From positions 1 through 48,319 of the forward strand of contig JALFAQ010000084.1 in NCBI GenBank assembly GCA_022772305.1: DNA of 48,319 bases, written 5' to 3'. This stretch comes from Corynebacterium glucuronolyticum (GTDB taxonomy: Bacteria; Actinomycetota; Actinomycetes; Mycobacteriales; Mycobacteriaceae). Of this stretch, positions 35,411-45,755 are shown in pieces (the stretch's first letter is position 1; every line of letters begins with the position of its first letter). The notes beneath the pieces are model-generated. The model was not told the origin of the DNA, did not search any database, and was given only the letters and a program-made list of their open reading frames with translations. A program made the position numbers and the translations under genes.

Positions 35411-37099
35411 CTAGAGGATCTCACTCTGCTGCGATGAGTGGTTCTTCAAATCCACGAGCCCATCCTTGTGGCTCATGACAAAGCGGCGCCCCTGCCACCT
35501 GTCGCGGAGCCAGCGGTCGTGGCTTGCAACGATGACGATACCGGGGAAGTCCGCAATAGCCTGCTCCAGATCCTCGGCGAGGGTGAGCGAAATGTGGTTG
35601 GTGGGCTCGTCTAGAAGCAAAATATCCGGCGGGGAAGCCAGCGTGATGCCGATGGCGACTCGTCGGCGCTGCCCCAAGCTGAGCGCCCGCATGGGAAGGC
35701 GCGACTTCTCCTCGGTGAGCAGCCCCATCTCCACCAACGAGGGGGAACCGGCGGGGACAGCAGTAGCGAACGTCTCTGCAGCGCTCAGCCCCATGTCGTG
35801 CCAGCGGGAATCCTGCGCCAGGTAGCCCACCGTCAGCCCCTCCTCAATGGTGAGGAAGCCTTCGGTGAAGGCAACAGTCCCGGCGATAACCCCCAGCAGC
35901 GTGGACTTACCGGCACCATTGACACCCTGGATCAGCACGTGATCGCGGTCGAACACATCGAGGGCCACCTCCGGCATGCGGTCCTCTACAGCAACATCGA
36001 ACAGGCTAATGGACGGCGTGGATGCGCGGGTGAGCGTCACCGCATCCGTGTTACCGGCAACGAAGGTGAGTGGCTTCGGCGGCTCCGGCAGCGCTGTTCG
36101 CTCCAGCTCCTCCAACCGGTTTTTCGCGGCACGGATGCGGGTGCCGGCCGTCTTGGCCGCGCGATCGGCAAAGAACTTAGCGGACTTACGAACCTCCGAC
36201 TTGTTCTCCGTCGAATGGAAGATGTCCTCCTCGCGCTTTTCCACCTTGTTTTCCAGCATGGCGCGCTCGTTTTCCTGCGCGTTGTACAGGGAACGCCAGC
36301 GTTTGCGCGTCTTGTCTCGCTCCACCAAATAATCAGAAAATGTCCCGGTGAAAAACGTCGCTTGCCGGGTCATCTCACCACGCCCACCCTCGGGGGCAAG
36401 TCCTGGGTCAAGGTCAATGATGCACGAGGCTGCCTCGTCAAGGTAGTAGCGGTTGTGGCTGGCCGTGATGACGGGGCCGCGGTAGTCCTTCAACTCGTCG
36501 ATGATGAAGTCCGTCGCATCGTCATCGAGATGGTTGGTGGGCTCGTCGATGAGCAAACAATCGGCGGGGGACACAAGCAACATGGCAAGAGCCAGGCGGC
36601 GGCGCTGCCCACCAGAAATCTCGGCAATGGTCGCACGGCGATCCAACCCCTCAACTCCCAGGCCGGTCAGCACCTGCTCGATTCGCGAATCGAGTGTCCA
36701 CAGTTGGAAAGCTTCCGCGCGGGCGAGCGCCTCATCATAGGCGGTGGACAAGCCGACGAGGTTGGGCGCTGCGGCAAGCTGCTCAGACAGCTCAACGATT
36801 TCGTGCTCGATGGCTTGGACTTCTCCCACCGCGTGATCGATGAGGTCCTGCACCGTGTTATCGGGACGAAGGCTTACCTCCTGCGGGAGGAAGCGGGTGC
36901 GCTCCGGGACGTGGAGCGTGCCGGCATCCGGCTGGTGCTGGCCGGCGAGAAGGGATAACGTGGTCGATTTTCCGGAGCCATTTTCGCCGATGAGTCCCGC
37001 TACCTGGCCTGTGCCCACTGTGAACGTAATATCCGTGAGGATCCGCGCGCCACCGGGGTAAGAAAAGCTCACGCCGTCGGCTTTAATGTACTTTTTCAT
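35411..37099 (-). CDS. ABC-F family ATP-binding protein
   Basis: This 562-residue soluble protein has two ABC ATPase domains in tandem and no transmembrane segment, as in ABC-F proteins that act on the ribosome. The first domain has Walker A GENGSGKST (38-46), signature SGGQRRRLALA and Walker B LLIDEPTNHLD. A charged inter-domain linker (about 255-335, lysine/arginine/glutamate-rich) follows. The second domain has GVNGAGKST, a variant signature LSLGQRRRVA and LLLDEPTNHIS. Some relatives protect ribosomes from antibiotics, others are translation factors; sequence reading cannot decide. The start is ATG 37099 with GAGGATGGC upstream. A 35-codon upstream reading frame overlaps this start. Confidence 0.9.
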   Translation of the reverse strand: MKKYIKADGVSFSYPGGARILTDITFTVGTGQVAGLIGENGSGKSTTLSLLAGQHQPDAGTLHVPERTRFLPQEVSLRPDNTVQDLIDHAVGEVQAIEHEIVELSEQLAAAPNLVGLSTAYDEALARAEAFQLWTLDSRIEQVLTGLGVEGLDRRATIAEISGGQRRRLALAMLLVSPADCLLIDEPTNHLDDDATDFIIDELKDYRGPVITASHNRYYLDEAASCIIDLDPGLAPEGGRGEMTRQATFFTGTFSDYLVERDKTRKRWRSLYNAQENERAMLENKVEKREEDIFHSTENKSEVRKSAKFFADRAAKTAGTRIRAAKNRLEELERTALPEPPKPLTFVAGNTDAVTLTRASTPSISLFDVAVEDRMPEVALDVFDRDHVLIQGVNGAGKSTLLGVIAGTVAFTEGFLTIEEGLTVGYLAQDSRWHDMGLSAAETFATAVPAGSPSLVEMGLLTEEKSRLPMRALSLGQRRRVAIGITLASPPDILLLDEPTNHISLTLAEDLEQAIADFPGIVIVASHDRWLRDRWQGRRFVMSHKDGLVDLKNHSSQQSEIL

Positions 37100-37190
37100 G
37101 CCATCCTCTAAACGTCAGTGGGCTTATCCCGGAGGCGACAACGCCACCCGGATCCTGGTCTACAGCCCGGATAACCTTAACCGCTTCCAT
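37083..37190 (-). CDS. Candidate 35-residue upstream ORF overlapping the ABC-F start
   Basis: An ATG at 37190, eight bases after GGGAG, opens a 35-codon frame that reads MEAVKVIRAVDQDPGG and continues to a TAA at 37083. It overlaps the first 17 bp of the ABC-F gene in another frame, so ribosomes finishing it would terminate just inside the ABC-F coding sequence. Leader peptides of this kind control several antibiotic-resistance ABC-F genes. Coding status is unproven; the good ribosome-binding site is the main support. Confidence 0.4.
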   Translation of the reverse strand: MEAVKVIRAVDQDPGGVVASGISPLTFRGWHEKVH

Positions 37191-37254
37191 TTTATTTCTC
37201 CCAGCACACAAAACCTAACAGTGTGCACCCCGACATCCCCTAGAAAGGACTCGC

Positions 37255-37329
37255 ATGAAAGCAGATGGAAGCACGACGGAAGTGAGGCAACTAACCGTCA
37301 GGTGTGAGACGTGCGTGCGCGAAGAGTAA
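37255..37329 (+). CDS. Candidate 24-residue ORF with a CxxC pair
   Basis: ATG 37255 is preceded by AAAGGA at seven bases and opens a 24-codon frame ending RCETCVREE before a TAA at 37327. The CxxC is reminiscent of a metal-binding knuckle, but the peptide is too short to judge. It lies in the 285-bp gap between two minus-strand genes. It may be chance or a remnant. Confidence 0.2.
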   Translation: MKADGSTTEVRQLTVRCETCVREE

Positions 37330-37384
37330 TGCACGCGAGCGACGTAAGTGAAAAGAAACCGAGCTGCTGTTGGCAGGCACCGCG

Positions 37385-38335
37385 TTAGTCGAAGCTCGTG
37401 GACTGGTGGGCATCCTGCACGATGGCGTACTGGCTGTCCGCATTGCCGTATACCGTCCGGGTGGTAAACGCGGAGCATCCTGCGACAGGGTACGGCTGGG
37501 ACAGGTCGATGGTAAGACGCGAAGAACTTGTCGTTTCTGCTGACTGGATATCCACCTTTTCTCCGCTGTCAAGCGTGAGGGAACCGACACTGGGGCGCTG
37601 CGACACGGTGGCATCGACAACCACGGTTGTGCCCTCGTGGCTGACGAGCGTGTACGTGGTTTCCTGTGACGTATTCGATTCGCCGATGACCGGCATCTCC
37701 ACCGTCCAGCGTGCGCCAGGGGCGAGCGGATCGTCAGGGAAGACAACGAGCTGGCCGAGAAAAGCAGAGACGTACCCCTCGAGGAGGGCGTTGACCTCGT
37801 CGGTGCTTTCCTCCGGCTGCTCGTAGCTGATGGCGGTCACGCGCCCAGAACCCGTGGCCTCCCACGTGACGGTGATCCCGTTAGCCGGGGACACGTCGAC
37901 GGTGTCCGCAACGCTGGCAGCGGACGGGTCCTCTCGGACGAGGTCGGTCAGCGTCATGGAGACGCTGCGGGAGGCGCCTGCCTCATCGTCGGTTAGCTGA
38001 GCCGTCGACAGCGTGGCAGAACCTGTGAGGGGAGCACCCGCGACCTCCGCAGGTGCCTCGGGAGACACATTCGTGGCGGGAATGGCCTGTTGGGAGAACC
38101 CGAGGCTGACGTTAAACGGAGCCTTTTGGTTCGCATCCATATCCTGGTAGGCGACGGGGGCGCGTTCGCCTTCGCCGGGAGTAATGACCGTGACCCGTGG
38201 AGCCGCGATAGCTGCCTTCACGCTCGTGGTGGCAGGTGACGAACTGGAGGATTCACCGTCGCTTGTGCATCCAGTGAGGGCCAGTGCGACGGAGAGGCTG
38301 GCAGTGAGTAGGGCGCGGGTTACAGTCTTTTTCAC
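37385..38335 (-). CDS. Secreted lipoprotein, function unknown
   Basis: This 316-residue protein starts with a lipoprotein signal peptide (KKTVTR basic start, hydrophobic core, lipobox ALTGC with C23), then a serine-rich linker. The mature part is mostly beta-strand-like, acidic and threonine/serine-rich, with two late cysteine-containing or hydrophobic patches (PVAGCSAF). I do not recognise the family, although similar corynebacterial lipoproteins are common. The start is GTG 38335, since the signal peptide begins there; an upstream in-frame codon at 38458 would put about 40 residues before it. Confidence 0.75.
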   Translation of the reverse strand: MKKTVTRALLTASLSVALALTGCTSDGESSSSSPATTSVKAAIAAPRVTVITPGEGERAPVAYQDMDANQKAPFNVSLGFSQQAIPATNVSPEAPAEVAGAPLTGSATLSTAQLTDDEAGASRSVSMTLTDLVREDPSAASVADTVDVSPANGITVTWEATGSGRVTAISYEQPEESTDEVNALLEGYVSAFLGQLVVFPDDPLAPGARWTVEMPVIGESNTSQETTYTLVSHEGTTVVVDATVSQRPSVGSLTLDSGEKVDIQSAETTSSSRLTIDLSQPYPVAGCSAFTTRTVYGNADSQYAIVQDAHQSTSFD

Positions 38336-38345
38336 CCCTCTCACG

Positions 38346-38374
38346 ATAATGGAGACAGTCTGCGCGGGTGCCAG
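38346..38374 (-). promoter_or_regulatory. Promoter of the 316-residue lipoprotein gene
   Basis: On the minus strand CTGGCA, 17 bp, CATTAT, then 10 nt to the GTG. The spacing is ideal and the leader would be about 3 nt. The divergent lspA start is 148 bp away. Confidence 0.5.
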
Positions 38375-38482
38375 GCGGTATAGGCTTTGGGTGTTTATCG
38401 GTGCCGGCAACGTCTGTGATGCTGGTGGAGTTACCCTGGGGGACGGTGCTATTGGCAATTCTGCACTGTCATAAGTAACAAT

Positions 38483-38989
38483 ATGAAGGTGGCTACACTC
38501 ACGAGAAGATATGGAAGGCTAGTTGTAACAGTAACGCTCATCGTTGCCGTCGTTGACCAGATAGTAAAAACACTGGTGATCGCAAACATGAGTCCGGGGG
38601 AAAGAGTCCCCATCATCGGAGATTGGTTTCGATTCCTGCTCACCTTTAACTCCGGTGCCGCCTTTTCCATGGGGGAGAACGCCACGTGGGTCTTCACCAC
38701 AATCCAACTGGTGTTCATCGTGGCCGTCTTCACCTACTTTTTGCCACGCCTGACAAACAGGTGGTCAGCCGTGGGCGTGGCGCTCATCGCCGGAGGTGCG
38801 CTGGGCAACGTCATTGACCGGCTGTTCCGCGCGCCGGGGTTCTTCGTCGGCCATGTCGTTGACTTCATCTCGGTAGGCAACTTCGCCATCTTCAACATCG
38901 CTGATTCTGCGATTACCGTCGGTGTTGTGGTGTTCATCATCGGTGTCTTGAGAGAGGAAAACGAGGAGAAAGAGGAGCAGGAACAGTGA
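38483..38989 (+). CDS. lspA: Lipoprotein signal peptidase (signal peptidase II)
   Basis: LspA (168 residues, four transmembrane helices) cleaves prolipoprotein signal peptides in the membrane after diacylglycerol transfer. The catalytic aspartates are D112 in GNVIDRLF and D141 in FNIADSAI, and the VDQIVKT and TFNSGAAFS blocks are also conserved. The C-terminal tail is acidic, rich in glutamate and lysine. The start is ATG 38483; no Shine-Dalgarno is visible. It overlaps the rluD-like gene by 4 bp (GTGA). Three lipoprotein genes in this window are likely substrates. Confidence 0.96.
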   Translation: MKVATLTRRYGRLVVTVTLIVAVVDQIVKTLVIANMSPGERVPIIGDWFRFLLTFNSGAAFSMGENATWVFTTIQLVFIVAVFTYFLPRLTNRWSAVGVALIAGGALGNVIDRLFRAPGFFVGHVVDFISVGNFAIFNIADSAITVGVVVFIIGVLREENEEKEEQEQ

Positions 38990-39906
38990 CAGTGCGGAGG
39001 CTTCCCATCCCGGAAGGAATAGGTGGCCTGCGCGCAGATCAGGGGCTGTCCAAGCTTCTGGGGCTGTCGCGGTCGGCTGTTGCAGACATCATCGCCGAGG
39101 ATGGCGTGCGCCAAAATGATATGATCATCAGCAAATCCACCCGGCTTACTCCGGGGACGTGGGTGGACGTGCGTCTTCCCGGCCCGAAAAAACCACTGCT
39201 TCCGCAGGCGGAGGAGGTCGTGGGGATGAAGATCCTGCACGTCGATTCCGATGTCGTCGTCGTGGATAAGCCGGTGGGCGTTGCAGCACACCCGACTATC
39301 GGTTGGGAGGGCAAGACGGTTCTCGGCGGTCTCGCCGCTGCGGGCATCGATGTCACCACTTCTGGCCCGCCGGAGCGTAAGGGAATCGTGCATCGACTGG
39401 ACGTGGGGACGAGTGGTGTCATGGTGGTGGCCCGTTCGGAGCGGGCGTATACGCTGCTCAAGCGGGCGTTTCGGGAGCGCACCGTGGATAAGACCTACCA
39501 CGCCGTGGTGCAGGGGCACCCTGATCCCCTGGAGGGCACGATCGAGGCAGCGATTGGTCGCCACCCGAAGAAGAGCTACAAGTTCGCAGTGGTGGAGGGT
39601 GGCAAGATGGCTGTCACCCACTACGAGACGTTGGAGGCCTTCCGCGAGGCCTCCCTCCTCAAGGTGCATTTGGAGACGGGGCGTACCCACCAGATTCGCG
39701 TCCACTTCTCCTCGCTCCACCATCCCTGCGTGGGGGATCCCATGTACGGCTGCGATCCGAAGCTGGCAAAGCGCCTGGGGCTTACCCGGCAGTGGTTGCA
39801 TGCCGTGTCCTTGGGCTTTAATCACCCTAACGGCACGCATATGGTGATCGAGTCCGACTACCCGGAGGATTTGTCTCATGCGCTGGAGATTCTCCGTGCA
39901 AACTAG
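38986..39906 (+). CDS. RluD-family 23S rRNA pseudouridine synthase
   Basis: This 306-residue enzyme isomerises uridine to pseudouridine in large-subunit rRNA. An N-terminal S4 RNA-binding domain (about 13-75) is followed by the catalytic domain, with [14 protein letters not shown] carrying the nucleophilic aspartate at about D139. The later GRTHQIRVH block completes the RluA/C/D signature. The exact target site cannot be assigned by eye; actinobacterial lspA-linked members are usually labelled RluD. The start is GTG 38986 with AGGAG upstream, in the 4-bp overlap with lspA. Confidence 0.93.
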   Translation: MTVRRLPIPEGIGGLRADQGLSKLLGLSRSAVADIIAEDGVRQNDMIISKSTRLTPGTWVDVRLPGPKKPLLPQAEEVVGMKILHVDSDVVVVDKPVGVAAHPTIGWEGKTVLGGLAAAGIDVTTSGPPERKGIVHRLDVGTSGVMVVARSERAYTLLKRAFRERTVDKTYHAVVQGHPDPLEGTIEAAIGRHPKKSYKFAVVEGGKMAVTHYETLEAFREASLLKVHLETGRTHQIRVHFSSLHHPCVGDPMYGCDPKLAKRLGLTRQWLHAVSLGFNHPNGTHMVIESDYPEDLSHALEILRAN

Positions 39907-40405
39907 GCATCTGTGGGCAGTTGCTGTGGCGTTGGGAATGGTGCTTGCTCTTCCAGGCTGCTCCTCCCCGGAGCGCCCCGCGGTGTATCAGGATCAGCTC
40001 GGTCCAGAGGCGGGGGAGAGCGTTGCTGACTACGTTGCGCGAACCCCGTTTGTTCGCCCTGCTGTCACCTCATGGGCACTGGTGACCTTTACGTCGCCGG
40101 TATCGCTTGTCGACGCCGCGGCCTTCGCCGATGACCACCCCAGCCAGCGCGTCAACCAGCTGGTTTTTGCCGACCGGGCCCCGTCTACCGTCCCGGAACC
40201 GGGGGAGTACGCAACGCGGGAGGACCTGTTTCGGATCTACGGCGACATCGCCGGCGCGGAAAACGTCACCGGCTTCGTCGTCTACGCCAGCTCGGACACG
40301 TTGGTGGCCATGAATGATGATCCGGCCACCATGCACGTGGAGGTCCTTCCGGCGGATGCCACCTGGGGGTTCATCGGCGTGCGTCCTGTACAGCTAGACA
40401 GCTAG
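39878..40405 (+). CDS. Small lipoprotein, function unknown
   Basis: This 175-residue protein begins with a basic stretch ([10 protein letters not shown]), a hydrophobic core and the lipobox ALPGC with C28. The mature part has no recognised domain and ends in an alternating hydrophobic pattern. It begins 29 bp before the end of the rluD-like gene, so it is translated from the same transcript as lspA, the enzyme that would mature it. A downstream start would lose the basic N-region. Confidence 0.78.
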   Translation: MRWRFSVQTRHLWAVAVALGMVLALPGCSSPERPAVYQDQLGPEAGESVADYVARTPFVRPAVTSWALVTFTSPVSLVDAAAFADDHPSQRVNQLVFADRAPSTVPEPGEYATREDLFRIYGDIAGAENVTGFVVYASSDTLVAMNDDPATMHVEVLPADATWGFIGVRPVQLDS

Positions 40406-40499
40406 CGCGCATCACCTCGCTGCACGCCAAGCAGGAGAAGCGGTGTGGCACAATACGGGCACACCCCTACTGCTCACACCGATGTTCGAGGAGGAGACC

Positions 40500-40832
40500 G
40501 TGGCCAAAGACCGCACGAGGAATGCGAAAATAACCGCGCTCGTCATGCTTGTTGCAGCGGTGGCAGTGTGGGTCGTGGACATGGTGGTCAACGACTTTAA
40601 CCTTTTTACTTTCGGTGTGCTCGCGTTCGTCGGTGTGGCCTCATATTTTGCATGGAACAACCCACGGGAAAAGAATGCGGCTTCACTAGGTGTCCTAGGG
40701 GTCGGCACCATCATCTTTGCTCTCGCCGTTTTCGGTATCGATGGCACGAGGGGGAGCGGAGCAGGACTGATGCTCGGGTTTGGGTTTCTCCTTCTCCTGC
40801 ATTCGCTAGAACCGGTGAAACCCGCTCGGTGA
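40500..40832 (+). CDS. Small membrane protein with about four helices, function unknown
   Basis: This 110-residue hydrophobic protein has segments at about 10-28, 32-50, 60-76 and 83-100. The start is GTG 40500, chosen because GAGGAGGA lies at ideal spacing; in-frame starts at 40443 and 40482 lack one. The sequence after the start (AKDRTRNAKITALVM) is basic and then hydrophobic. I do not recognise the family. It converges with rarD; a weak GC-rich hairpin at about 40831-40851 lies between them. Confidence 0.7.
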   Translation: MAKDRTRNAKITALVMLVAAVAVWVVDMVVNDFNLFTFGVLAFVGVASYFAWNNPREKNAASLGVLGVGTIIFALAVFGIDGTRGSGAGLMLGFGFLLLLHSLEPVKPAR

Positions 40833-40861
40833 CCCGGGCAGTGCCGGGGTACAAGGCATAG

Positions 40862-41749
40862 CTAGTGTGGATCCACCTGATCGTCGACAAGCATGGAACG
40901 CCGGGTACGAGCCGTGCGGGCATCACTGAGGAGATACAGGGCGATGGCCACCCAGATGATGACAAAACCGATCCACCGCGCGGAGCTGAACTCCTCCTGG
41001 GTGACAAGAAGGGCCCAGAAGAACTGCATCGTGGGAGAAATAAACTGCAACATTCCCATCGTCGAAAGGCTGACGCGCTGCACCGCGGTGCCGAAGAGCA
41101 GGAGCGGAACGCCCGTAACGATGCCCGTGGTGGCCAGAAGTACAGCGTGGCCAGGCCCCTGAGAGATAAACGCTCCAGCACCCGTGACTTCGAGGTACAC
41201 GATGAAGGCCACAGCGAAGGGGGTAAGGACAAGAGTCTCCGCGGTGACCGAGGCAACCGAGGAAATCGTCACCTTCTTCTTCACCGCACCATACAGCGCG
41301 AAGGTGACGGCGACACCGACGCCGAGGACGGGGAAGGAGCCCTCTGCCACGGTGATGAAGATGACGGCGACCGTTGCGATCCCCACCGCAACCTTTTTCA
41401 GCGGGCGGAGCCTCTCCCCAAAGATCGCCATCCCGAAAGCGACGTTAACCAGCGGATTAATGAAGTAACCCAGTGCAGCTTCGGCGACGTGCCCACTATT
41501 GACGGCGTAGACGTAGATGAGCCAATTGGAGGCCACGAGCACGCCCGCAACGGCAAGTACACCCCACTGCTTTCTGCTCAGGTGGAGCATCTCTCGGTGC
41601 GCCTTCGTAATAAGACACACAATCCCCATGAGGACCGCCGTCCACGTAATTCGGTGGGCGATGATCTCCACCGCGCCGGCCGGCTCCAACAGCGGGAAAT
41701 AGGCGGGGAAGAGCCCCCAGAGGAAATAGCACAGAGCACCGAGAAGCAT
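40862..41749 (-). CDS. rarD: EamA-family transporter RarD
   Basis: This 295-residue protein has about ten transmembrane helices and the RarD subgroup pattern: [20 protein letters not shown] near the N-terminus, [30 protein letters not shown] and [10 protein letters not shown]. RarD proteins are predicted drug/metabolite exporters; E. coli RarD has been linked to chloramphenicol sensitivity, but the true substrate is unknown. The start is ATG 41749, with no Shine-Dalgarno; TAATAT lies 8 nt upstream. It is divergent from dnaE across 173 bp. Confidence 0.9.
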   Translation of the reverse strand: MLLGALCYFLWGLFPAYFPLLEPAGAVEIIAHRITWTAVLMGIVCLITKAHREMLHLSRKQWGVLAVAGVLVASNWLIYVYAVNSGHVAEAALGYFINPLVNVAFGMAIFGERLRPLKKVAVGIATVAVIFITVAEGSFPVLGVGVAVTFALYGAVKKKVTISSVASVTAETLVLTPFAVAFIVYLEVTGAGAFISQGPGHAVLLATTGIVTGVPLLLFGTAVQRVSLSTMGMLQFISPTMQFFWALLVTQEEFSSARWIGFVIIWVAIALYLLSDARTARTRRSMLVDDQVDPH

Positions 41750-41757
41750 GGGAATAC

Positions 41758-41763
41758 ATATTA
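41758..41763 (-). promoter_or_regulatory. -10 element of rarD, probable leaderless transcript
   Basis: On the minus strand TAATAT is followed by 8 nt and then the rarD ATG. The divergent dnaE has the same layout. Confidence 0.5.
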
Positions 41764-41908
41764 GTATTTCTGGGCAACAATAGTGGACCTTGCCTTTTTA
41801 TCTCTTTCCGCTCCCTTCTTTCCTCGAGGCTTCGTGCGCCTGAAAAGCACGCTCATAACGGGGTAGGAAGGTGTGACCTGGGGACTGTACCGATGCGCTG
41901 GCTCTGGC

Positions 41909-41914
41909 TAGAAT
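41909..41914 (+). promoter_or_regulatory. -10 element of dnaE, probable leaderless transcript
   Basis: TAGAAT is followed by 8 nt and then the ATG at 41923. There is no Shine-Dalgarno. No clear -35 is visible. Confidence 0.5.
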
Positions 41915-41922
41915 GTGGCACC

Positions 41923-44900
41923 ATGAGCAATTCCTCCTTCGTACACCTGCATAACCACACCGAGTACTCGATGCTGGACGGTATGGCGAAGGTGGATCTC
42001 CTCGCTGAAGAGGTAAAACGCCAGGGGATGCCCGCAGTTGGCATGACCGACCACGGAAACATGTTCGGCTCCGATGCGTTCTATCGCAAGATGACCTCGG
42101 AGGGCATCAAGCCCATCATCGGCATCGAGACCTACATGGCGCCGGATAGTCGCTTCAACAAGAAACGTGTGCTCTGGGGCGAACCACACCAGAAGCGGGA
42201 TGACGTCTCCGCGTCCGGTGCATATCTGCACCAGACGATGATTGCGGAAAACGTTACCGGCCTGAAGAACCTCTTCTACCTGTCCTCCATGGCCTCGTAC
42301 GAAGGCCAACTGGGCAAGTGGCCACGTATGGATGCCGAGCTCATCTCCGAGCACGCTGAGGGGATTATCGCCACTACCGGGTGCCCGTCCGGAGATGTAC
42401 AGACCCGCCTGCGCCTTGGCCAATTCGACGAGGCTCTCGCGGCAGCAGCCAAGTGGCAAGACATCTACGGTAAAGACAACTTCTTCCTCGAGCTGATGGA
42501 CCACGGGCTCGACATTGAGCGCCGCGTCCGCGATCAGCTGCTGGAGATCGGCAAGCGGCTCAACCTGCCACCCTTGGTGACTAATGATTGCCACTACGTG
42601 CTCCAGTCGCAGTCGCATGACCATGAGGCCATGCTCTGCGTTCAAACCGGCAAGACGCTGCAGGATCCGGATCGCTTTAAGTTTGGCGGTGACGGCTACT
42701 ACATCAAGACCGCTGCCCAAATGCGCGACACGTGGGACAACATGGTCCCTGATGCCTGCGATAACACCCTGTGGATCGCCGAGCGCGTGGGCGACTACTC
42801 CGAGATCTGGGAGACACACACCCACGACCGCATGCCAATTGCCGACGTGCCGGAGGGGGAGACTCCGACCTCGTGGCTCACCCATGAAGTGATGGAGGGC
42901 TTGAAGAAGCGCTTCCCCGATTCTGAAGTGCCCCAGGAATACATTGACCGAGCGAAGTACGAGATCGAGGTCATTGACTTCAAGGGGTACCCGTCCTACT
43001 TCCTCATCGTGGCCGAGCTCATCAAGCACGCGCGTTCTGTGGGCATCCGCGTGGGGCCGGGTCGTGGATCCGCTGCCGGCTCCCTTGTCGCATACGCGAT
43101 GACCATTACGAACATCGACCCGATGGAGCACGGCCTCCTGTTTGAGAGGTTTCTCAACCCGGAGCGCCCGTCTGCACCTGATATCGATATTGACTTCGAC
43201 GATCGCCGTCGCTCAGAAATGATCACCTACGCCGCCGAGCGTTGGGGCGCCGACAAGATCGCACAGGTAATCACGTTTGGCACGGTGAAAACCAAGCAGG
43301 CTTTGAAGGACTCTGCCCGCGTGCAGTTTGGCCAGCCGGGTTACCAGATCGCCGACCGCGTCACCAAGCTGCTGCCACCCGCGATCATGGGCAAGGACAT
43401 CACGCTCAAGGGCATCGTCGACCCGAACGATAAGCGCTACAACGAGGCGGAAGAGGTTCGGCAGCTCATCGAGACGGATCCCGATGTGCGGAAGATCTTC
43501 GAAACCGCCCGTGGCCTGGAAGGAGTTGTCCGCCAGGCCGGCGTTCACGCCTGTGCCGTCATTATGGCCTGTGTGCCCCTCATGGATCACATTCCCATGT
43601 GGAAGCGCGCACAGGATGGCGCGATCATCACCGGTTGGCCCTACCCGGCGTGCGAGGCCATCGGCCTGTTGAAGATGGACTTCCTGGGTCTGCGCAACCT
43701 CACGGTGCTCAACGATGCCCTGGAAAACATCAAGGAAAACCGCGGGGAGACGGTGGTTCTGGAGGACCTCACCTACGATGCCCCCGAGGTGTACGAGCTC
43801 CTCGGCCGTGGCGATACCCTCGGTGTGTTCCAGCTCGATGGTGGCGGCATGCGAGAACTTCTGCGCCGCATGAAGCCGACCGGGTTCGACGATATCGTGG
43901 CCGCCCTGGCTTTGTACCGCCCAGGCCCCATGGGCATGAACGCGCATATGGACTACGCCGACCGCAAAAACGGCAAGAAGCCCATCGTGCCGATCCACCC
44001 GGAGCTCGCCGAGCCCCTGGAAGAAATCCTGCACGATACCTACGGCCTTATCGTGTACCAGGAGCAGATCATGAAGATCTCGCAAAAGGTGGCCAGCTAC
44101 ACCGCCGGTGAGGCAGATACGTTCCGTAAGGCCATGGGTAAGAAGAAGCCGGAAGTGCTGAAGCAGCAGTATGCCAAGTTCTCCGGTGGTATGAAGGACA
44201 ACGGCTACTCGCAGGAAGCAATCGATGCTCTGTGGGGCACAATCGAGCCGTTCGCCTCCTACGCGTTCAACAAGTCTCACGCTGCCGGCTACTCGGTGGT
44301 GAGCTACTGGACGGCGTACATGAAGACGTTCTACACCCAGGAGTACATGGCCGCCCTTCTCACCTCCGTCGGTGACAACAAGGACAAGTCAGCCATTTAC
44401 CTCGCCGATTGTCGCCACCTAGGGATTAAGGTTCTGCCACCAGATGTCAACGCCAGCCTGGAGAATTTCCAAGCTGTCGGCGAGGATGTCCGCTTCGGTC
44501 TTGGCGCTGTGCGTAACGTGGGCTCCGATGTGGTGGAGTCGATTGTCAAGACCCGTAAGGAAAAGGGCGATTTTACGAGCTTCTCCGATTATCTGGACAA
44601 GATCGAGACCGTGCCCTGTAACAAGCGCGTGACGGAATCGCTCATCAAGGCAGGTGCTTTTGACTCCCTCGGCCACCCGCGTAAGGGGTTGGCACTCATC
44701 CATGAGGACGCTGTTGATTCCGTTATCGCCACCAAGAAGGCAGCCGACAAGGGGCAGTTTGACCTCTTTGCGGGCCTCGGCGGCGGCGACGGTGGCGGCG
44801 GTGGCGAACCGAGCGTCTTCGACGTGCAAATTCCCGATGAGGAGTGGGACAGGAAGCACAAACTCGCTCTGGAGCGAGAGATGCTCGGCCTTTACGTCTC

Positions 44901-45489
44901 GGGCCACCCGCTCGACGGTTACGAGGCAGCGATTGCTGCGCAGACGGATACCGAACTGACCACCATCCTGGGTGGCGAGTTGAAGCACGGCCGTGAGGTG
45001 AAGATCGGTGGCATCATCTCGAGCGTCGACAGGCGCGTGTCCAAGCGTGATGGCTCGCCGTGGGCGATTGTGACCATTGAGGACCACAACGGCGCATCCG
45101 TGGAACTCCTTGTGTTTAACAAGGTGTACTCCATCGTTGCCCCGCAAGTGGTGGAGGACAACATCATTTTGGCCAAGGCGCACATCTCCATCCGCGATGA
45201 TCGAATGAGTGTCTTCTGTGATGATCTGCGTGCCGCAGACCTTGGCCCAGGGTCGGGCACGGGAGTCCCACTGCGCCTCACCATGACCACGGAGCAGTGC
45301 ACGCTAGAGAACATCCACCGTTTAAAGAACGTCCTCGTCAGCAACGCCGGCCAGACCGACGTGTACCTCAATCTTGTCGACGGCGAAGAGTCCACTCTCA
45401 TGGTGCTGGGTGAGCATCTGCGCGTTGACCGGTCTGCCAACCTCATGGGCGATCTCAAGGCAACAATGGGTGCGGGGATCCTCGGCTAG
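41923..45489 (+). CDS. dnaE: DNA polymerase III alpha subunit (DnaE1)
   Basis: DnaE1 (1188 residues) is the replicative polymerase. It opens with the PHP domain: [15 protein letters not shown] (about 5-19) carries the first metal-binding histidines. The catalytic aspartates of the polymerase core lie in [12 protein letters not shown] and the later [12 protein letters not shown]. The C-terminal part has an OB-fold region ([19 protein letters not shown]) and a tail after it. A glycine-rich linker ([14 protein letters not shown]) precedes the OB fold. The start is ATG 41923; an upstream ATG at 41893 would add ten residues and cross the -10 element. It is the largest gene in the window. Confidence 0.97.
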   Translation: MSNSSFVHLHNHTEYSMLDGMAKVDLLAEEVKRQGMPAVGMTDHGNMFGSDAFYRKMTSEGIKPIIGIETYMAPDSRFNKKRVLWGEPHQKRDDVSASGAYLHQTMIAENVTGLKNLFYLSSMASYEGQLGKWPRMDAELISEHAEGIIATTGCPSGDVQTRLRLGQFDEALAAAAKWQDIYGKDNFFLELMDHGLDIERRVRDQLLEIGKRLNLPPLVTNDCHYVLQSQSHDHEAMLCVQTGKTLQDPDRFKFGGDGYYIKTAAQMRDTWDNMVPDACDNTLWIAERVGDYSEIWETHTHDRMPIADVPEGETPTSWLTHEVMEGLKKRFPDSEVPQEYIDRAKYEIEVIDFKGYPSYFLIVAELIKHARSVGIRVGPGRGSAAGSLVAYAMTITNIDPMEHGLLFERFLNPERPSAPDIDIDFDDRRRSEMITYAAERWGADKIAQVITFGTVKTKQALKDSARVQFGQPGYQIADRVTKLLPPAIMGKDITLKGIVDPNDKRYNEAEEVRQLIETDPDVRKIFETARGLEGVVRQAGVHACAVIMACVPLMDHIPMWKRAQDGAIITGWPYPACEAIGLLKMDFLGLRNLTVLNDALENIKENRGETVVLEDLTYDAPEVYELLGRGDTLGVFQLDGGGMRELLRRMKPTGFDDIVAALALYRPGPMGMNAHMDYADRKNGKKPIVPIHPELAEPLEEILHDTYGLIVYQEQIMKISQKVASYTAGEADTFRKAMGKKKPEVLKQQYAKFSGGMKDNGYSQEAIDALWGTIEPFASYAFNKSHAAGYSVVSYWTAYMKTFYTQEYMAALLTSVGDNKDKSAIYLADCRHLGIKVLPPDVNASLENFQAVGEDVRFGLGAVRNVGSDVVESIVKTRKEKGDFTSFSDYLDKIETVPCNKRVTESLIKAGAFDSLGHPRKGLALIHEDAVDSVIATKKAADKGQFDLFAGLGGGDGGGGGEPSVFDVQIPDEEWDRKHKLALEREMLGLYVSGHPLDGYEAAIAAQTDTELTTILGGELKHGREVKIGGIISSVDRRVSKRDGSPWAIVTIEDHNGASVELLVFNKVYSIVAPQVVEDNIILAKAHISIRDDRMSVFCDDLRAADLGPGSGTGVPLRLTMTTEQCTLENIHRLKNVLVSNAGQTDVYLNLVDGEESTLMVLGEHLRVDRSANLMGDLKATMGAGILG

Positions 45490-45755
45490 CTCTGCAACTA
45501 GCACCAGTATGTAACAGCATTGTGGCCTAAGGGTTCTTGGTCTGGGCTGTGAAAATGAGTCCTCGGAGCGTCGATTGCTCCGGGGACTGATGCATATACG
45601 GGTGAGCAGTGGATTAGCGTGGACTAGCGTGAGGGGAGCGCTGTGACGGTTACATGTGGCGCTGGGAAAGAGGTGCGTTTGACGCTGACGCAGTTGCATC
45701 AGCGGGCGGATGGCATTACCCCCGTCAGGTACCCCCGTGAAAATGCTATAAACAC
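45490..45755. other. Gap after dnaE, with a hairpin at 45559-45587
   Basis: GTCCTCGGAGC pairs with GCTCCGGGGAC (11 bp, one G-T) around a 7-nt loop at 45559-45587, but no T-run follows, so dnaE termination by it is uncertain. The rest of this stretch holds no open frame I can support. A TATAAA at about 45747 may be a second promoter of the downstream gene. Confidence 0.5.

Noticed and set aside
41908..43131. A 407-codon minus-strand frame opposite dnaE
   Set aside because: It is antisense to the conserved PHP and polymerase regions of dnaE, and its composition reflects the codon bias of the real gene.
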